Assembly: GCA_015067765.1 (NCBI GenBank)
Contig: SVLV01000003.1
Coordinates: 1 to 36,371, forward strand
Length of the DNA: 36,371 nucleotides
Source of the DNA: Oscillospiraceae bacterium
Lineage (GTDB): Bacteria; Bacillota; Clostridia; Oscillospirales; Oscillospiraceae
Direction of reading: 5' to 3'
Shown: one piece after another, positions 22,422 to 31,073 of the stretch
Layout: each line of letters starts with the position of its first letter
How positions within the stretch are numbered: position 1 is the first letter of the stretch
Translations under genes and position numbers: made by a program
The notes under the pieces: model-generated
What the model was told of the DNA's origin: nothing
Database searches by the model: none
The model's input: the letters and a program-made list of their open reading frames with translations, nothing else

Positions 22422-24572
22422 ATGCGTACTTTGAAAGCAAAAGGGATCTCTGTGATCCTGGTGCTGATGATGGTACTGTCTCTGCTTCCGGTGGCAGCCT
22501 TTGCAGAGAACGCCTCAGTCAGCCCCGAATTCCAGACCATCCTCAATGAGGAGGGGAAACTGGAGGTCAAACATTTTAAACCCGCCAGTGATGAGGAGGC
22601 TATGCTGCTGGAGCAGAATCTGTATTTCACCTATGGCTTTGAGGACAGTAACTTCGAGCCTGTGGAGCGCGACCATTACTTTATGGTCAGCGATTATGAT
22701 GATTCCGGCGCCGTGCCTACGGCGCGGGTTGCCCGGATCAATGAGAATTGGGAGGAACTGGAGAGTCACACGGTGGAGCTGGTGTTCGTCTATGATGAGG
22801 GCATCAAGGCTCAGGTGGATCAGATCATCCAGGGTCTACCCAACGGAGAGGAAACTGCTCCCGGCGTATATGATCGCTACTACTATGCCGTAACGGATCT
22901 GGCCATGTTCAACTACTGGCTCAACGGCGGCGATGTGGACGATCTGCTGTTCTACTCCGAGGAATTCAAGAACTATATCGACTACAAGAATTTCTCTGTC
23001 TATATCGGTATGGGTACGGATGCCCCCTTCTATACGGATGTGGCCGGCCACGGCACGTTTATGTATGACGATACAGCCTACGGTGTTAAGGACCTTGGCG
23101 CCAGAATGGACCACATCCTGTATGTGGCCGACGGCGCTGCCGATCTGAAGGCTGCCGCTCAGGCCCGTCTGGATGCCTATCTGGGCGAGGGTGTTGTGAC
23201 CGTGGTCGATGCCACCGCCGGTGAGGCGGCTATGTATGCCAACTATATTAGCCGCTACCGGGATGATAAGACCTTTGAGGAATTTGTGGCACTGTGCGGC
23301 GCTGTGGACGGCGTCATCACCGATGATGTGGTGGTGGAGAGCGACTACAGAGCGCAGTATAGCTACGAAGTTGCTGAGGCCGGTGTATCCGACAGCTATG
23401 ATGACTGGAAGGTCAGCTATATGAATATGGTGACCGGCTGGGGCGGATCGCTGCCCACCGCCGAGGGCCTGATTGATATGCCCGGTCTGACCACCGCCAG
23501 CCCCTGCTTCAAGGCAGAGGTGAACGGCCAGATCCGCTACTTCCAGGTGAAGGCTGACAGCAGCAAGATGGTCACCCCCGCCTATCAGAATGTGGACGTG
23601 GGCACTGAGATCGCCGTCTCCACCGAGGAGACCTCCGTACCTCTGGATACCATGCTGCAGGTGGAGCAGCTGACCGAGGGCACCGAGTATGACGAGATCA
23701 TGTCCGTGCTGGATGTGGAGGAGAGCGTCACTTATGACATCAAGCTGCACTCCGCCTCCAAGAACCAGTATGTGACCCAGCTGCCCAGCGGCAAGTTCCT
23801 GGTGAAGATCCCCGTGCCTGCCGAGCTGGAGGGCAAGGACCTGATCGTGTACTACGTGAACGCCAATGGCGAAGCTGACCCCTACGATGTTACCCCCGAG
23901 GACGGCTATGCTGTGTTTGAGACCGATCACTTCTCCATCTACACCCTGGCCGACAAGAGCACCGAGAGTGGTGCCGGTGACATCACCCACGACACCGAGG
24001 CCGACAAGAATGTGGGCAGTGCTACCCTGACCGAGGATGCCAATTTGGGCGACAAGGTGCTGACCGAGGCCGAGAAGGCACAGGTGGCACAGGGTAAGGA
24101 TGTCAGCGTGTGGCTGGAAGTGGAAGAGGCACAGCCCTCTGCAGAGGATGCCGCGCTGGTGGAAGCCAAGCTGGGCGACTATGAGCTGGGTATGCATCTG
24201 GATGTGACCCTGTGGAAGCAGCTGGAGGGTGAGACGGAGCAGAAGGTCACCGAGACCGCGGGCAAGGTGAGCATCACCTTCACCGTGCCGGAGAAGCTGC
24301 TGAACAAGGATTCCTCCAAGGTCAGAAGCTACAAGGTGATCCGCATCCACGATGGGGCTGCCGAGCTGCTGGATGCCAAGTTCGACACCACCAAGAACAC
24401 CGTCACCTTTGAGACGGATCGTTTCTCCACCTACGCGCTGGTGTATCAGGATGCTGCCAAGGGCGGCTCCCCCGATACCGGTGATGCCGGCATTGCCCTG
24501 TATGTGGGTATGAGCGTTCTGTCCGCCATGGGCGCCGCCGCTCTGGTGCTGAATCAGAAGAAGCGCGCATAA
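22422..24572 (+). CDS. Secreted, sortase-anchored surface protein of unknown function
   Basis: A 716-residue exported protein. The signal peptide covers residues 1-28 (KAKG, hydrophobic core, AFA cut before ENAS). The C-terminus has a complete sorting signal: SPDTG at 683-687, a hydrophobic helix and the tail NQKKRA, so cell-wall anchoring by a sortase accepting SPxTG is likely. The middle is acidic and rich in Tyr, Asp and Glu. Two similar segments (FETDHFSIYTLADKS near 505 and FETDRFSTYALVYQD near 665) suggest duplicated beta modules. No catalytic domain is recognised. A divergent XRE regulator and a leader micro-ORF precede it. A strong GGGAGGA site sets the start. Confidence 0.88.
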   Translation: MRTLKAKGISVILVLMMVLSLLPVAAFAENASVSPEFQTILNEEGKLEVKHFKPASDEEAMLLEQNLYFTYGFEDSNFEPVERDHYFMVSDYDDSGAVPTARVARINENWEELESHTVELVFVYDEGIKAQVDQIIQGLPNGEETAPGVYDRYYYAVTDLAMFNYWLNGGDVDDLLFYSEEFKNYIDYKNFSVYIGMGTDAPFYTDVAGHGTFMYDDTAYGVKDLGARMDHILYVADGAADLKAAAQARLDAYLGEGVVTVVDATAGEAAMYANYISRYRDDKTFEEFVALCGAVDGVITDDVVVESDYRAQYSYEVAEAGVSDSYDDWKVSYMNMVTGWGGSLPTAEGLIDMPGLTTASPCFKAEVNGQIRYFQVKADSSKMVTPAYQNVDVGTEIAVSTEETSVPLDTMLQVEQLTEGTEYDEIMSVLDVEESVTYDIKLHSASKNQYVTQLPSGKFLVKIPVPAELEGKDLIVYYVNANGEADPYDVTPEDGYAVFETDHFSIYTLADKSTESGAGDITHDTEADKNVGSATLTEDANLGDKVLTEAEKAQVAQGKDVSVWLEVEEAQPSAEDAALVEAKLGDYELGMHLDVTLWKQLEGETEQKVTETAGKVSITFTVPEKLLNKDSSKVRSYKVIRIHDGAAELLDAKFDTTKNTVTFETDRFSTYALVYQDAAKGGSPDTGDAGIALYVGMSVLSAMGAAALVLNQKKRA

Positions 24573-24594
24573 GAAGCCGATTGAACAGGACCCC

Positions 24595-24630
24595 GGAGCA
24601 CTGCTCCGGGGTCCTGTTTTGTCTGTGGGG
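24595..24630 (+). terminator. Terminator of the surface protein gene
   Basis: ACAGGACCCCGGAG pairs with CTCCGGGGTCCTGT around a 5-nt loop, followed by TTTT. Confidence 0.9.
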
Positions 24631-24663
24631 AGAGGAATCGTTCACAAATTGTTAAAATATTCA

Positions 24664-24693
24664 TTGCGCCGGGCAGGGGGGATATGGTAGAAT
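24664..24693 (+). promoter_or_regulatory. Possible promoter of the PlsC-like gene
   Basis: TTGCGC (24664-24669), 18-bp spacer, TAGAAT (24688-24693), 50 bp before the ATG. The match is moderate. Confidence 0.45.
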
Positions 24694-24742
24694 TTTGTCA
24701 CGGACACACTGTGCCGCAACAAAATATTACGGGAGACGATCC

Positions 24743-26017
24743 ATGAAGATTAAAGTTCGCAACAAGACCTATGATCAGGTGATGGCGCTGCCCCGTCCTC
24801 CGCACAAAGCACCCAGAAAACCCATGCTGCTGTTCCGGCTGCTGCTGTGGGCGTTGTCCCTGCCGTCTGTGCTGCTGTGCCGGGTGAAGTTCCGCCGGCA
24901 CGGTATGGAGCAGCTGGGCAAGGAGCCCTGCATGATTTTGATGAACCACTCCTGTTTTCTGGATCTGAAGATGGCTTCGGTGCTGTTCTCCGATCGACCC
25001 TTCCAGATCGTCTGCACCTCCGACGGCTTTGTGGGTAAGGCATGGCTGATGCGCCTGCTGGGCTGCATCCCCACCCAGAAGTTCGTGTCGGATCTGGCAC
25101 TGGTGCGGGATATTCGCCACGCCCTGCAGGAGAATCGCTGCTCCGTGCTGATGTATCCGGAGGCCAGCTACAGCTTCGACGGCACGGCCACCCCGCTGCC
25201 GGAGAGCGTAGGCAAGATGCTGAAGATGCTGCGTGTGCCGCTGGTGACGGTGATCACCCATGGCGCCTTTTCCCACGATCCCCTCTACAACGGTCTGCAG
25301 CTGCGGAAGGTGGATGTCAGCGCCGATGTGACCTATCTTCTGACCCCGGAGCAGATCAAATCCATGTCTGTGGAGGAGATCAACGAGAAGCTGCGGGAGG
25401 TGTTCTCCTTCGACAACTTCGCCTGGCAGCAGGAGAATCGGATCTGCATCGACGAGCCTTTCCGGGCCGATGGACTGGAGCGCGTGCTCTACAAGTGCCC
25501 CCACTGCGGTGCCGAGGGTGTAACGGTGGGCAAAGGCGTGGAACTGCGCTGCGGCAGCTGCGGGCAGGTCTATGTGCTGGATGAGTATGGCAAGCTGCAG
25601 GCAGAGAACGGGAAGTTTGACCATGTACCCCACTGGTACAGCTGGGAGCGGGAATGTGTCCGCAAGGAACTGGAGGCGGGCACCTATCGGATGGAGGCAC
25701 AGGTGGAGATCTGCGCGGTGGTGGATTACAAGGCTGTGTACCGCGTGGGTGAGGGTGTGCTGGTCCACGATGCGGAGGGCTTCCATCTGACCGGCTGTGA
25801 CGGAAAGCTGGACTATCACCAGTCCCCCATGTCCTCCTATGGCCTGTATGCCGACTACTTCTGGTACGAACTGGGCGACATGGTCTGCATCGGTGACAAG
25901 GACTGCCTGTACTACTGTTTTCCCAGGGAGGGCGGCGACCCGGTAGCCAAGACCCGTCTGGCGGCGGAGGAACTGTACCGCCTGAAAAAGCAGCAGACCG
26001 AAAAGGTCAAAGCATAA
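24743..26017 (+). CDS. PlsC-like acyltransferase with C-terminal zinc ribbon
   Basis: A 424-residue protein. Residues about 28-195 are a 1-acylglycerol-3-phosphate acyltransferase domain: membrane segment 28-46, catalytic NHSCFLD (68-74, His69 and Asp74) and the glycerol-phosphate motif YPEAS (138-142), where PEAS replaces the usual PEGT. From about 250 a zinc ribbon follows (Cys252, Cys255, Cys270 and Cys273; CPHC and CGSC), then about 150 residues of unknown fold rich in Tyr and Trp. A typical PlsC has about 240 residues, so the C-terminal half is an addition. Acylation of a lipid precursor is likely; the role of the extension is unknown. The ATG at 24743 follows GGGAGA. It is a single-gene unit. 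Confidence 0.82.
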   Translation: MKIKVRNKTYDQVMALPRPPHKAPRKPMLLFRLLLWALSLPSVLLCRVKFRRHGMEQLGKEPCMILMNHSCFLDLKMASVLFSDRPFQIVCTSDGFVGKAWLMRLLGCIPTQKFVSDLALVRDIRHALQENRCSVLMYPEASYSFDGTATPLPESVGKMLKMLRVPLVTVITHGAFSHDPLYNGLQLRKVDVSADVTYLLTPEQIKSMSVEEINEKLREVFSFDNFAWQQENRICIDEPFRADGLERVLYKCPHCGAEGVTVGKGVELRCGSCGQVYVLDEYGKLQAENGKFDHVPHWYSWERECVRKELEAGTYRMEAQVEICAVVDYKAVYRVGEGVLVHDAEGFHLTGCDGKLDYHQSPMSSYGLYADYFWYELGDMVCIGDKDCLYYCFPREGGDPVAKTRLAAEELYRLKKQQTEKVKA

Positions 26018-26030
26018 TCGTTTTATCGGA

Positions 26031-26064
26031 ATCCCGCTGCGGCATGGGCCGCGGCGGGATTTTT
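26031..26064 (+). terminator. Terminator of the PlsC-like gene
   Basis: ATCCCGCTGCGGC (26031-26043) pairs with GCCGCGGCGGGAT (26048-26060, one wobble), then TTTT. Confidence 0.9.
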
Positions 26065-26088
26065 GCTGCACCGGGGCAGGCGGGGCTG

Positions 26089-26097
26089 CATAGGATG
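26089..26097 (+). promoter_or_regulatory. Possible sporulation sigma -10 box (CATAGGATG)
   Basis: CATAGGATG lies about 34 nt before the first gene of the SpoIID operon, with AC 17 nt upstream (26070-26071), compatible with a sigma-K-like arrangement. It matches the box before the PdaB-like gene except for one base. Confidence 0.35.
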
Positions 26098-26130
26098 GTG
26101 GGAAAACCATGCAGAAAGGAAGGATGCGGT

Positions 26131-26493
26131 ATGGCGCAGTGGGAGAGCCGGCAGCAGCTGGCGGATTTTTTTCGGGAACATCCCGGTCAGGGACGATTGC
26201 GGGTGCAGATCTCCACAGGGCGGGGGAGCTTTCCTGTGGGAGGTGTGCGGGTGGAGGTGACCCGGGACCTGAACGGCGGACGGCAGGTGTTCTACCGGGC
26301 GGACAGTGACCGTTCCGGTATTGTCACGGGCATCACCCTGCCGGCGCTGGCCGGCAGCGACCGGGCGGGCGGAACGGAGTATCAGGTGTGGGTGGAGCAC
26401 CCCACCTACCTGCCGGTGACAGGGCGGGAGGTGCAGGTCTATCCCGGTGTGGAGACGGTGCTGCCGGTGGACCTGCAGCCCCGTACGGAATAG
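26131..26493 (+). CDS. Small beta-sandwich protein paired with a SpoIID-domain gene
   Basis: A 120-residue protein that I do not recognise by name. After a short helical start (WESRQQLADFFREHPGQG) the sequence alternates strands (RLRVQISTG, PVGGVRVEVTRD, EYQVWVEHPTYLPVTGREVQVYPGVETVLPVDLQP). It resembles a carboxypeptidase-regulatory or transthyretin-like fold, a weak resemblance. No signal peptide is present. The start is the ATG at 26131 after AAGGAAGG. It ends 16 nt before the SpoIID/peptidoglycan-binding gene and is surely co-transcribed, so a spore-envelope role is inferred. Confidence 0.75.
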   Translation: MAQWESRQQLADFFREHPGQGRLRVQISTGRGSFPVGGVRVEVTRDLNGGRQVFYRADSDRSGIVTGITLPALAGSDRAGGTEYQVWVEHPTYLPVTGREVQVYPGVETVLPVDLQPRTE

Positions 26494-26509
26494 GAAGGGG
26501 GTGTGTGCG

Positions 26510-27847
26510 ATGCCATATCCGGTGATTCCGGAGCAGATCACGGTTCATCTGGGCGCACCCTCCCAGTCGGCGCCCAATGTGACGCTGCCTTTTGCCGATT
26601 ACATCAAAAATGTGGCCTCCAGCGAGATCTATCCCACCTGGCCGGAGAGCGCCATCCGGGCCAACATTCTGGCTCAGATATCCTACGCCCTCAATCGGGT
26701 CTATACAGAGCACTACCCGGCCCGGGGCTACGACTTTGATGTGACCAACACCACCCAGTACGATCAGGCTTTCGTGGAGGGGCGGGAGATCTTTGAGAAC
26801 ATCAGCCGCATTGTGGACGACATTTTCAATGACTACATTGTTCGGCAGGGCAGCATCGAACCCCTCTTCGCCCAGTTCTGCGACGGACGGCAGAGTACCT
26901 GTGAGGGCTTGTCCCAGTGGGGGACGGTGGATCTGGCGGAGGAGGGCTACACGCCCTATCAGATCCTGCAGTACTACTACGGCGGAGACATCAACATCGT
27001 CTTCAATGCACCGGTGGGAGGCGGTGTCCCCTCCTATCCCGGGCGGCCCCTGTCCCGTGGCAGTGTCGGGGAGGACGTGCGGACCCTGCAGCGGCAGCTG
27101 AACCGCATCGGAAAAAACTATCCGGCCATTGGACAGATCCCGGAGGTGAACGGGATTTTTGACCGCACCACCGAGGAGGCGGTGCGGGTCTTTCAGCAGG
27201 TGTTCAATCTGGCAGTGGACGGTGTGGTGGGAAAGGCTACCTGGTATCAGATCAAGCGGATCTACCAGGGGGTGAAGCGTCTGTCGGAACTGACCAGTGA
27301 GGGACTGACCATCGCAGAGGCTCAACGGCAGTATCCCCGCCTTCTACAGTTCGGTGACAGCGGAACCGGTGTGCGGACGGTGCGGTACTATCTGGCTTTT
27401 CTGGGATTTTTCCTGCCCCAACTGCCCCAGTTGGAGGTGACGGATCAATTCGATCAGCAGATGCTGGATGCGGTCTATGCCTTTCAAAATTATGCGGGGA
27501 TCACTCCGGATGGCCTGGTGGGACGGGATACCTGGAACCGGCTGCAGGAGACCTATCGGCAGGTGCTGGACCAGCTGCCGGCGGAATACCGGGAATTTGC
27601 CGGGGAACTCTATCCCGGTCGGTTCGTGGTGCTGGGGGACAGCGGGGAGCAGGTGCGGCTGCTGCAGAGTCGGCTCAATGCCATTGCCCGGCAGGAGGGA
27701 TGGCCCACGGTGGAGGAGGACGGCGTCTTTGGCCCGGCCACGCAGGGGGCGGTGCGTCAGCTGCAGCGGCAGCTGGGGCAGGATGCCACCGGCGTGGTGG
27801 GTCCCCTGCTGTGGTCGCAGATCATGACCATGGGGGCAGGGTATTGA
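26510..27847 (+). CDS. SpoIID-domain protein with three peptidoglycan-binding repeats
   Basis: A 445-residue protein. Residues about 25-160 resemble the SpoIID domain, a lytic transglycosylase fold, including NVASSEIYPTWPESAIRANILAQ with Glu39 in the position of the catalytic glutamate, then CEGLSQWGTVDLAEEGYTPYQILQYYYG. Three PG_binding_1 repeats follow, at about 182-250, 283-355 and 380-442, each with a G-xGDxGxxVRxLQ start (LSRGSVGEDVRTLQRQL, LQFGDSGTGVRTVRYYL, VLGDSGEQVRLLQSRL). No signal peptide or membrane segment is visible, unlike SpoIID. It may therefore act in the mother-cell cytoplasm on the spore surface or be exported atypically. The start follows AGGAAGGGGG. Confidence 0.85.
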   Translation: MPYPVIPEQITVHLGAPSQSAPNVTLPFADYIKNVASSEIYPTWPESAIRANILAQISYALNRVYTEHYPARGYDFDVTNTTQYDQAFVEGREIFENISRIVDDIFNDYIVRQGSIEPLFAQFCDGRQSTCEGLSQWGTVDLAEEGYTPYQILQYYYGGDINIVFNAPVGGGVPSYPGRPLSRGSVGEDVRTLQRQLNRIGKNYPAIGQIPEVNGIFDRTTEEAVRVFQQVFNLAVDGVVGKATWYQIKRIYQGVKRLSELTSEGLTIAEAQRQYPRLLQFGDSGTGVRTVRYYLAFLGFFLPQLPQLEVTDQFDQQMLDAVYAFQNYAGITPDGLVGRDTWNRLQETYRQVLDQLPAEYREFAGELYPGRFVVLGDSGEQVRLLQSRLNAIARQEGWPTVEEDGVFGPATQGAVRQLQRQLGQDATGVVGPLLWSQIMTMGAGY

Positions 27848-27858
27848 CCCACATAAAA

Positions 27859-27891
27859 ACACCCGGGCAAACGGTTGGTTTGCCCGGGTGT
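27859..27891. terminator. Terminator between convergent SpoIID-type and trkH genes
   Basis: ACACCCGGGCAAAC (27859-27872) and GTTTGCCCGGGTGT (27878-27891) form a perfect 14-bp stem. On the minus strand it is followed by TTTTT (trkH side); on the plus strand a weaker GCGGTTTT follows. Confidence 0.9.
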
Positions 27892-27907
27892 GCGGTTTTG
27901 GGAGGGA

Positions 27908-29359
27908 TCAGCGGCCGTGATGGCGCTTCCAGGTGGAGGGGGCCAGTGTCAGCAGCAGGGGGTATATTTCCAAACGGCCCAGCAGCATAGCGAAGGACAG
28001 CAGGAGCTTGGCCTGCGGGGAGTAGGCGGCATAGTTGCCGGTGGGGCCGACGGCCGAGAGGCCTGGGCCGATGTTGTTAAAGCAGGCGGTCACGGCGGAG
28101 AAGTTGGTTTCCAAATCAAACGGCTCGGCAGAAAGTACCAGGAAAATGGCAGCAAAACTGAGCATATACAGGGTGAAATAAGCGCTGACACCGGAGAGAG
28201 TATGCTCGTCCACCGCGCGGCCATCCAATCGGCAGACAGACACGGAACGGGGGTGGAGGGCCTGGCGCAGTTTCTGTCGACCCAGCTGGAACAGCAGCAC
28301 GATACGGGATACTTTCAGGCCGCCTGCCGTGCTGCCGGCACAGCCGCCGATGAACATCAGAAGCAGCAGAACAGCCTTGGAGAGGCTGGGCCAGAGGTTG
28401 AAGTCGGCGGTGGCAAAGCCGGTGGTGGTCATGATAGAACTGGTTTGAAACACAGCGTGACGCAGCGCCTCGGCAACATTTTCATACATAGGGGAGATGT
28501 TCCACGTGATGAGAGCTACAGCTGCGAAGATGATGGCCACATAAGTGTGCAGTTCGTTGCTGTGGAAGAAATCCCGGATCCGCCGCAGGAGCAGCAGATA
28601 GTACAGGTTGAAGTTGATGCCGAACAGCAGCATGAAGATGGAGATGACCCACTGCAGATAGGGGCTGTAGCCGGCCAAACTGTCATTCTTCATGCCGAAG
28701 CCGCCGGTGCCGGCGGTACCGAAGGCGTGCAGCAGGCTTTCGAACAGGGACATGCCGCCGGCCAGCAGAAGAAGGACCAGCAGGAGTGTCATACCCAGAT
28801 AGATCACATACAGGGTCCGGGCCGTATCCTGCGCCCGGGGAACGATCTTGTCCACAATGGGACCGGGCATCTCCGCCCGGAGGATGTGAATGGAGCGGTC
28901 GGAGTTCTTGCCCGTCAGCATCACCAGAAAGACCAGCACACCCATGCCGCCCACCCAGTGGGAGAAGCTGCGCCAGATCAGGATGCTGGGGGAAAGTGCT
29001 TCTACATCGGCAAGGATGGATGCGCCGGTGGTGGTAAAGCCGCTGACGATCTCAAAGAAGGCATCCACAAAGGAGGGGATCTCTCCGCTGAGCACAAAGG
29101 GGATCGCGCCCACGGCGGACAGAGCCAGCCAGGCCAGGGAGACAATCACGAAGCCGTCGCGGATGGAACTGCCGCCGGTGTTCTTGCGGCAGAGGCAGTA
29201 CAGCAGACCGCCCAGCAGCAGGGCGGCGGCAATGGCGATCAGGAAATCCGTGGCACAGCCATCCTGATAGAGCAGGGAGGTGATCAGCGGCAGCACCAGC
29301 AGACCGGCCTCCACCAGCAGGACCTTGCCTACGGTGCCAAATACAGTATGGTAATTCAT
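27908..29359 (-). CDS. trkH: TrkH family potassium uptake channel
   Basis: A 483-residue potassium translocating subunit with the four-repeat pore architecture. The filter segments are visible in order: SGFTTTGASIL, FGTAGTGGFG, TTTGFATADF and FNNIGPGLSAVGP. The intramembrane Lys/Arg-containing region near GGCAGSTAGGLKVSRI matches TrkH/KtrB proteins. TrkA at 14951-16309 is the likely cytoplasmic partner. The start follows AAAGGACGC. It has its own promoter and terminator and is the only gene in its unit. Confidence 0.95.
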   Translation of the reverse strand: MNYHTVFGTVGKVLLVEAGLLVLPLITSLLYQDGCATDFLIAIAAALLLGGLLYCLCRKNTGGSSIRDGFVIVSLAWLALSAVGAIPFVLSGEIPSFVDAFFEIVSGFTTTGASILADVEALSPSILIWRSFSHWVGGMGVLVFLVMLTGKNSDRSIHILRAEMPGPIVDKIVPRAQDTARTLYVIYLGMTLLLVLLLLAGGMSLFESLLHAFGTAGTGGFGMKNDSLAGYSPYLQWVISIFMLLFGINFNLYYLLLLRRIRDFFHSNELHTYVAIIFAAVALITWNISPMYENVAEALRHAVFQTSSIMTTTGFATADFNLWPSLSKAVLLLLMFIGGCAGSTAGGLKVSRIVLLFQLGRQKLRQALHPRSVSVCRLDGRAVDEHTLSGVSAYFTLYMLSFAAIFLVLSAEPFDLETNFSAVTACFNNIGPGLSAVGPTGNYAAYSPQAKLLLSFAMLLGRLEIYPLLLTLAPSTWKRHHGR

Positions 29360-29416
29360 ACAAAGCGTCCTTTCTTACAGTCCTGTACCTGCAGCGGCAC
29401 AGGGGAACGTATGCCT

Positions 29417-29445
29417 ATTATAACACCGGGAGTGGAATCTGTCTA
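29417..29445 (-). promoter_or_regulatory. Promoter of trkH
   Basis: TAGACA (29445-29440), 17-bp spacer, TATAAT (29422-29417) on the minus strand, with a leader of about 50 nt. Confidence 0.7.
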
Positions 29446-29488
29446 CTTTTTGGAAAATACGGGGAGTGTGTTATTTCAATAAAGGTGG

Positions 29489-29516
29489 TTGCCAAACGCA
29501 AACAAGGTGGTATAAT
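29489..29516 (+). promoter_or_regulatory. Promoter of the DUF2156-GNAT fusion gene
   Basis: TTGCCA (29489-29494), 16-bp spacer, TATAAT (29511-29516), about 54 bp before the ATG. Confidence 0.7.
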
Positions 29517-29570
29517 ATGCAGGGATAAGGATATGCCGCGGAAGTGCCGCGGGAAAGGAACGCGAAAATC

Positions 29571-30965
29571 ATGCTGCAGTTTGAGCCGCTGACACTTGAA
29601 AATGCTGCCCGGGTGCAGCCCTATTATGCCCAGGTGGGTTACCGCCTGTGCGAATATTCCGTCGGCGTAAAGCTGATGTGGCAGGATTATCTGCACCCCG
29701 CCTTCTGCGAGGCTGCCGGCTGCCTGATCGTGCGCAACGAGATCGAGGGCAGGCAGCAGTTCGACTTCCCTGTGCCGGGTCCGGAGGGGGATGTGGAGGC
29801 TGCTCTGCTGGCCATCGAGGACTATTGTACCCAGAAGGGACTGCCGTTGGTGCTGTCGGTGGTACCGGAACGGGAGGCCGGTCGACTTGTCTGCCGGTAC
29901 CCCGTGGTGTCGGTCACCAACCAGCGGACCTGGAAGGATTATCTCTACCGGGCGGAGGATCTGGCGGAATTCGCCGGCCGTCGCTACAGTGGCCAGCGCA
30001 ACCACATCAACAAGTTCCGCAAGGTCTGTCCTGATGCACAGTTTATTCCTCTGACCACAGAGAATGGGGAACTGGTGGAACGCTTCTGGCAGGACTATGA
30101 GGCGGAGTTTCACAAGGAGAGCGAGATTGCCCGCAAGGAGCTGGCGGGGGCCAAGGCGATGTTCCGCCTGCTGGACACCGACTGGTTCCGGGCCGGCGGC
30201 CTGCTCAGTGAGGGCCGCCTGGTGGCGCTGAGTCTGGGCGAGGTCTGCGGCAACACCCTGCAGGTCCATATTGAGAAGGCACTGTATTCCTGCACGGGCG
30301 CATATCCTGCCATGGTGCAGGCCTTTGCGCAGAACTGCAGGCAGGATGTGATCTGGCTCAACCGGCAGGATGATGCCCGGGATCGGGGGCTGCGCACCTC
30401 CAAGCTGCAGTATCTGCCGGCGGAACTGGGGGCTAAACCTCGTTTCCAGGTTGGCACGGAACTGGACAGTTTGCGGGAGATCCCCGTAATCGAGACGGAG
30501 CGGCTGGTGCTGGATGGTCTGCGCCCGGAGGATCGGGAGGCCTACAATGCCCTGTGCCTGGACGATGCGCGCAACCGCTGGTGGGGCTATGACTGGCGGA
30601 AGGATCTGGTGGGAGAATGGACGGAGGACTACTTCCTGCAGGTGGCGGAGGCGGATTTTGCCGCCCGGATGTGCGTCAACTTCGCAGTGCGGCTGGAGGG
30701 CAAATGCATCGGCGAGGTGGTGCTCTATCACATGGATTACCGGGGCGGCGGTGAGCTGGGCTGCCGGATCGCGCCGGAGTATGCCGGCTTTGGCTATGGT
30801 ACCGAGGCATTCGCTGCGGCGGCGGACTGGGCCCTGTATCGGCTGGGTCTGCACCGGGTGGTGGCCAAGTGCTATCGGGAGAATGAGAGCTCCTACAAGA
30901 TGCTGTCCTCCTGTATGCGCAGAAACGGTGAGGACGAGACCTTCTTCTATTTTGAAAAACTGGTG
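29571..30965 (+). CDS. DUF2156 (MprF C-domain-like) fused to a GNAT acetyltransferase
   Basis: A 464-465-residue fusion. Residues about 1-290 form the DUF2156 fold, itself a tandem GNAT (FEPLTLENAARVQPYYAQVGYRLCEYSVGVKLMW, then RYSGQRNHINKFRKVCPDAQFIPL and AYPAMVQAFAQN), related to the aminoacyl-transfer domain of MprF and FemX-type enzymes. Residues about 300-465 are a RimJ/RimL-like acetyltransferase (ETERLVLDGLRPEDREAY, then GELGCRIAPEYAGFGYGTEAF and HRVVAKCYRENESSYKML). The acceptors are unknown. The start is the ATG at 29571 after GGAAAGGAA; a GTG at 29544 is in frame but lacks a site. Stop codon TAA is at 30966-30968. It is a single-gene unit. Confidence 0.86.
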
Positions 30966-30973
30966 TAACAGAG

Positions 30974-31003
30974 CACCCCGGATGCGATGTCCGGGGTGTT
31001 TTT
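30974..31003 (+). terminator. Terminator of the DUF2156-GNAT gene
   Basis: CACCCCGGA (30974-30982) pairs with TCCGGGGTG (30990-30998), followed by TTTTT. Confidence 0.9.
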
Positions 31004-31014
31004 GCGTCTTTGGA

Positions 31015-31045
31015 TGCATAGCCAAAGGAGATTTCTCCCATACTA
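31015..31045 (+). promoter_or_regulatory. Sigma-G-like promoter of the GerA-family gene
   Basis: TGCATA (31015-31020), 18-bp spacer, CATACTA (31039-31045). This closely matches the forespore sigma-G consensus known from Bacillus (TGMATA, 17-18, CATAMTA). It lies 28 bp before the ATG at 31074. Confidence 0.75.
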
Positions 31046-31073
31046 ACCCAAATTGTGCCGGGGAGTGGTGGCT

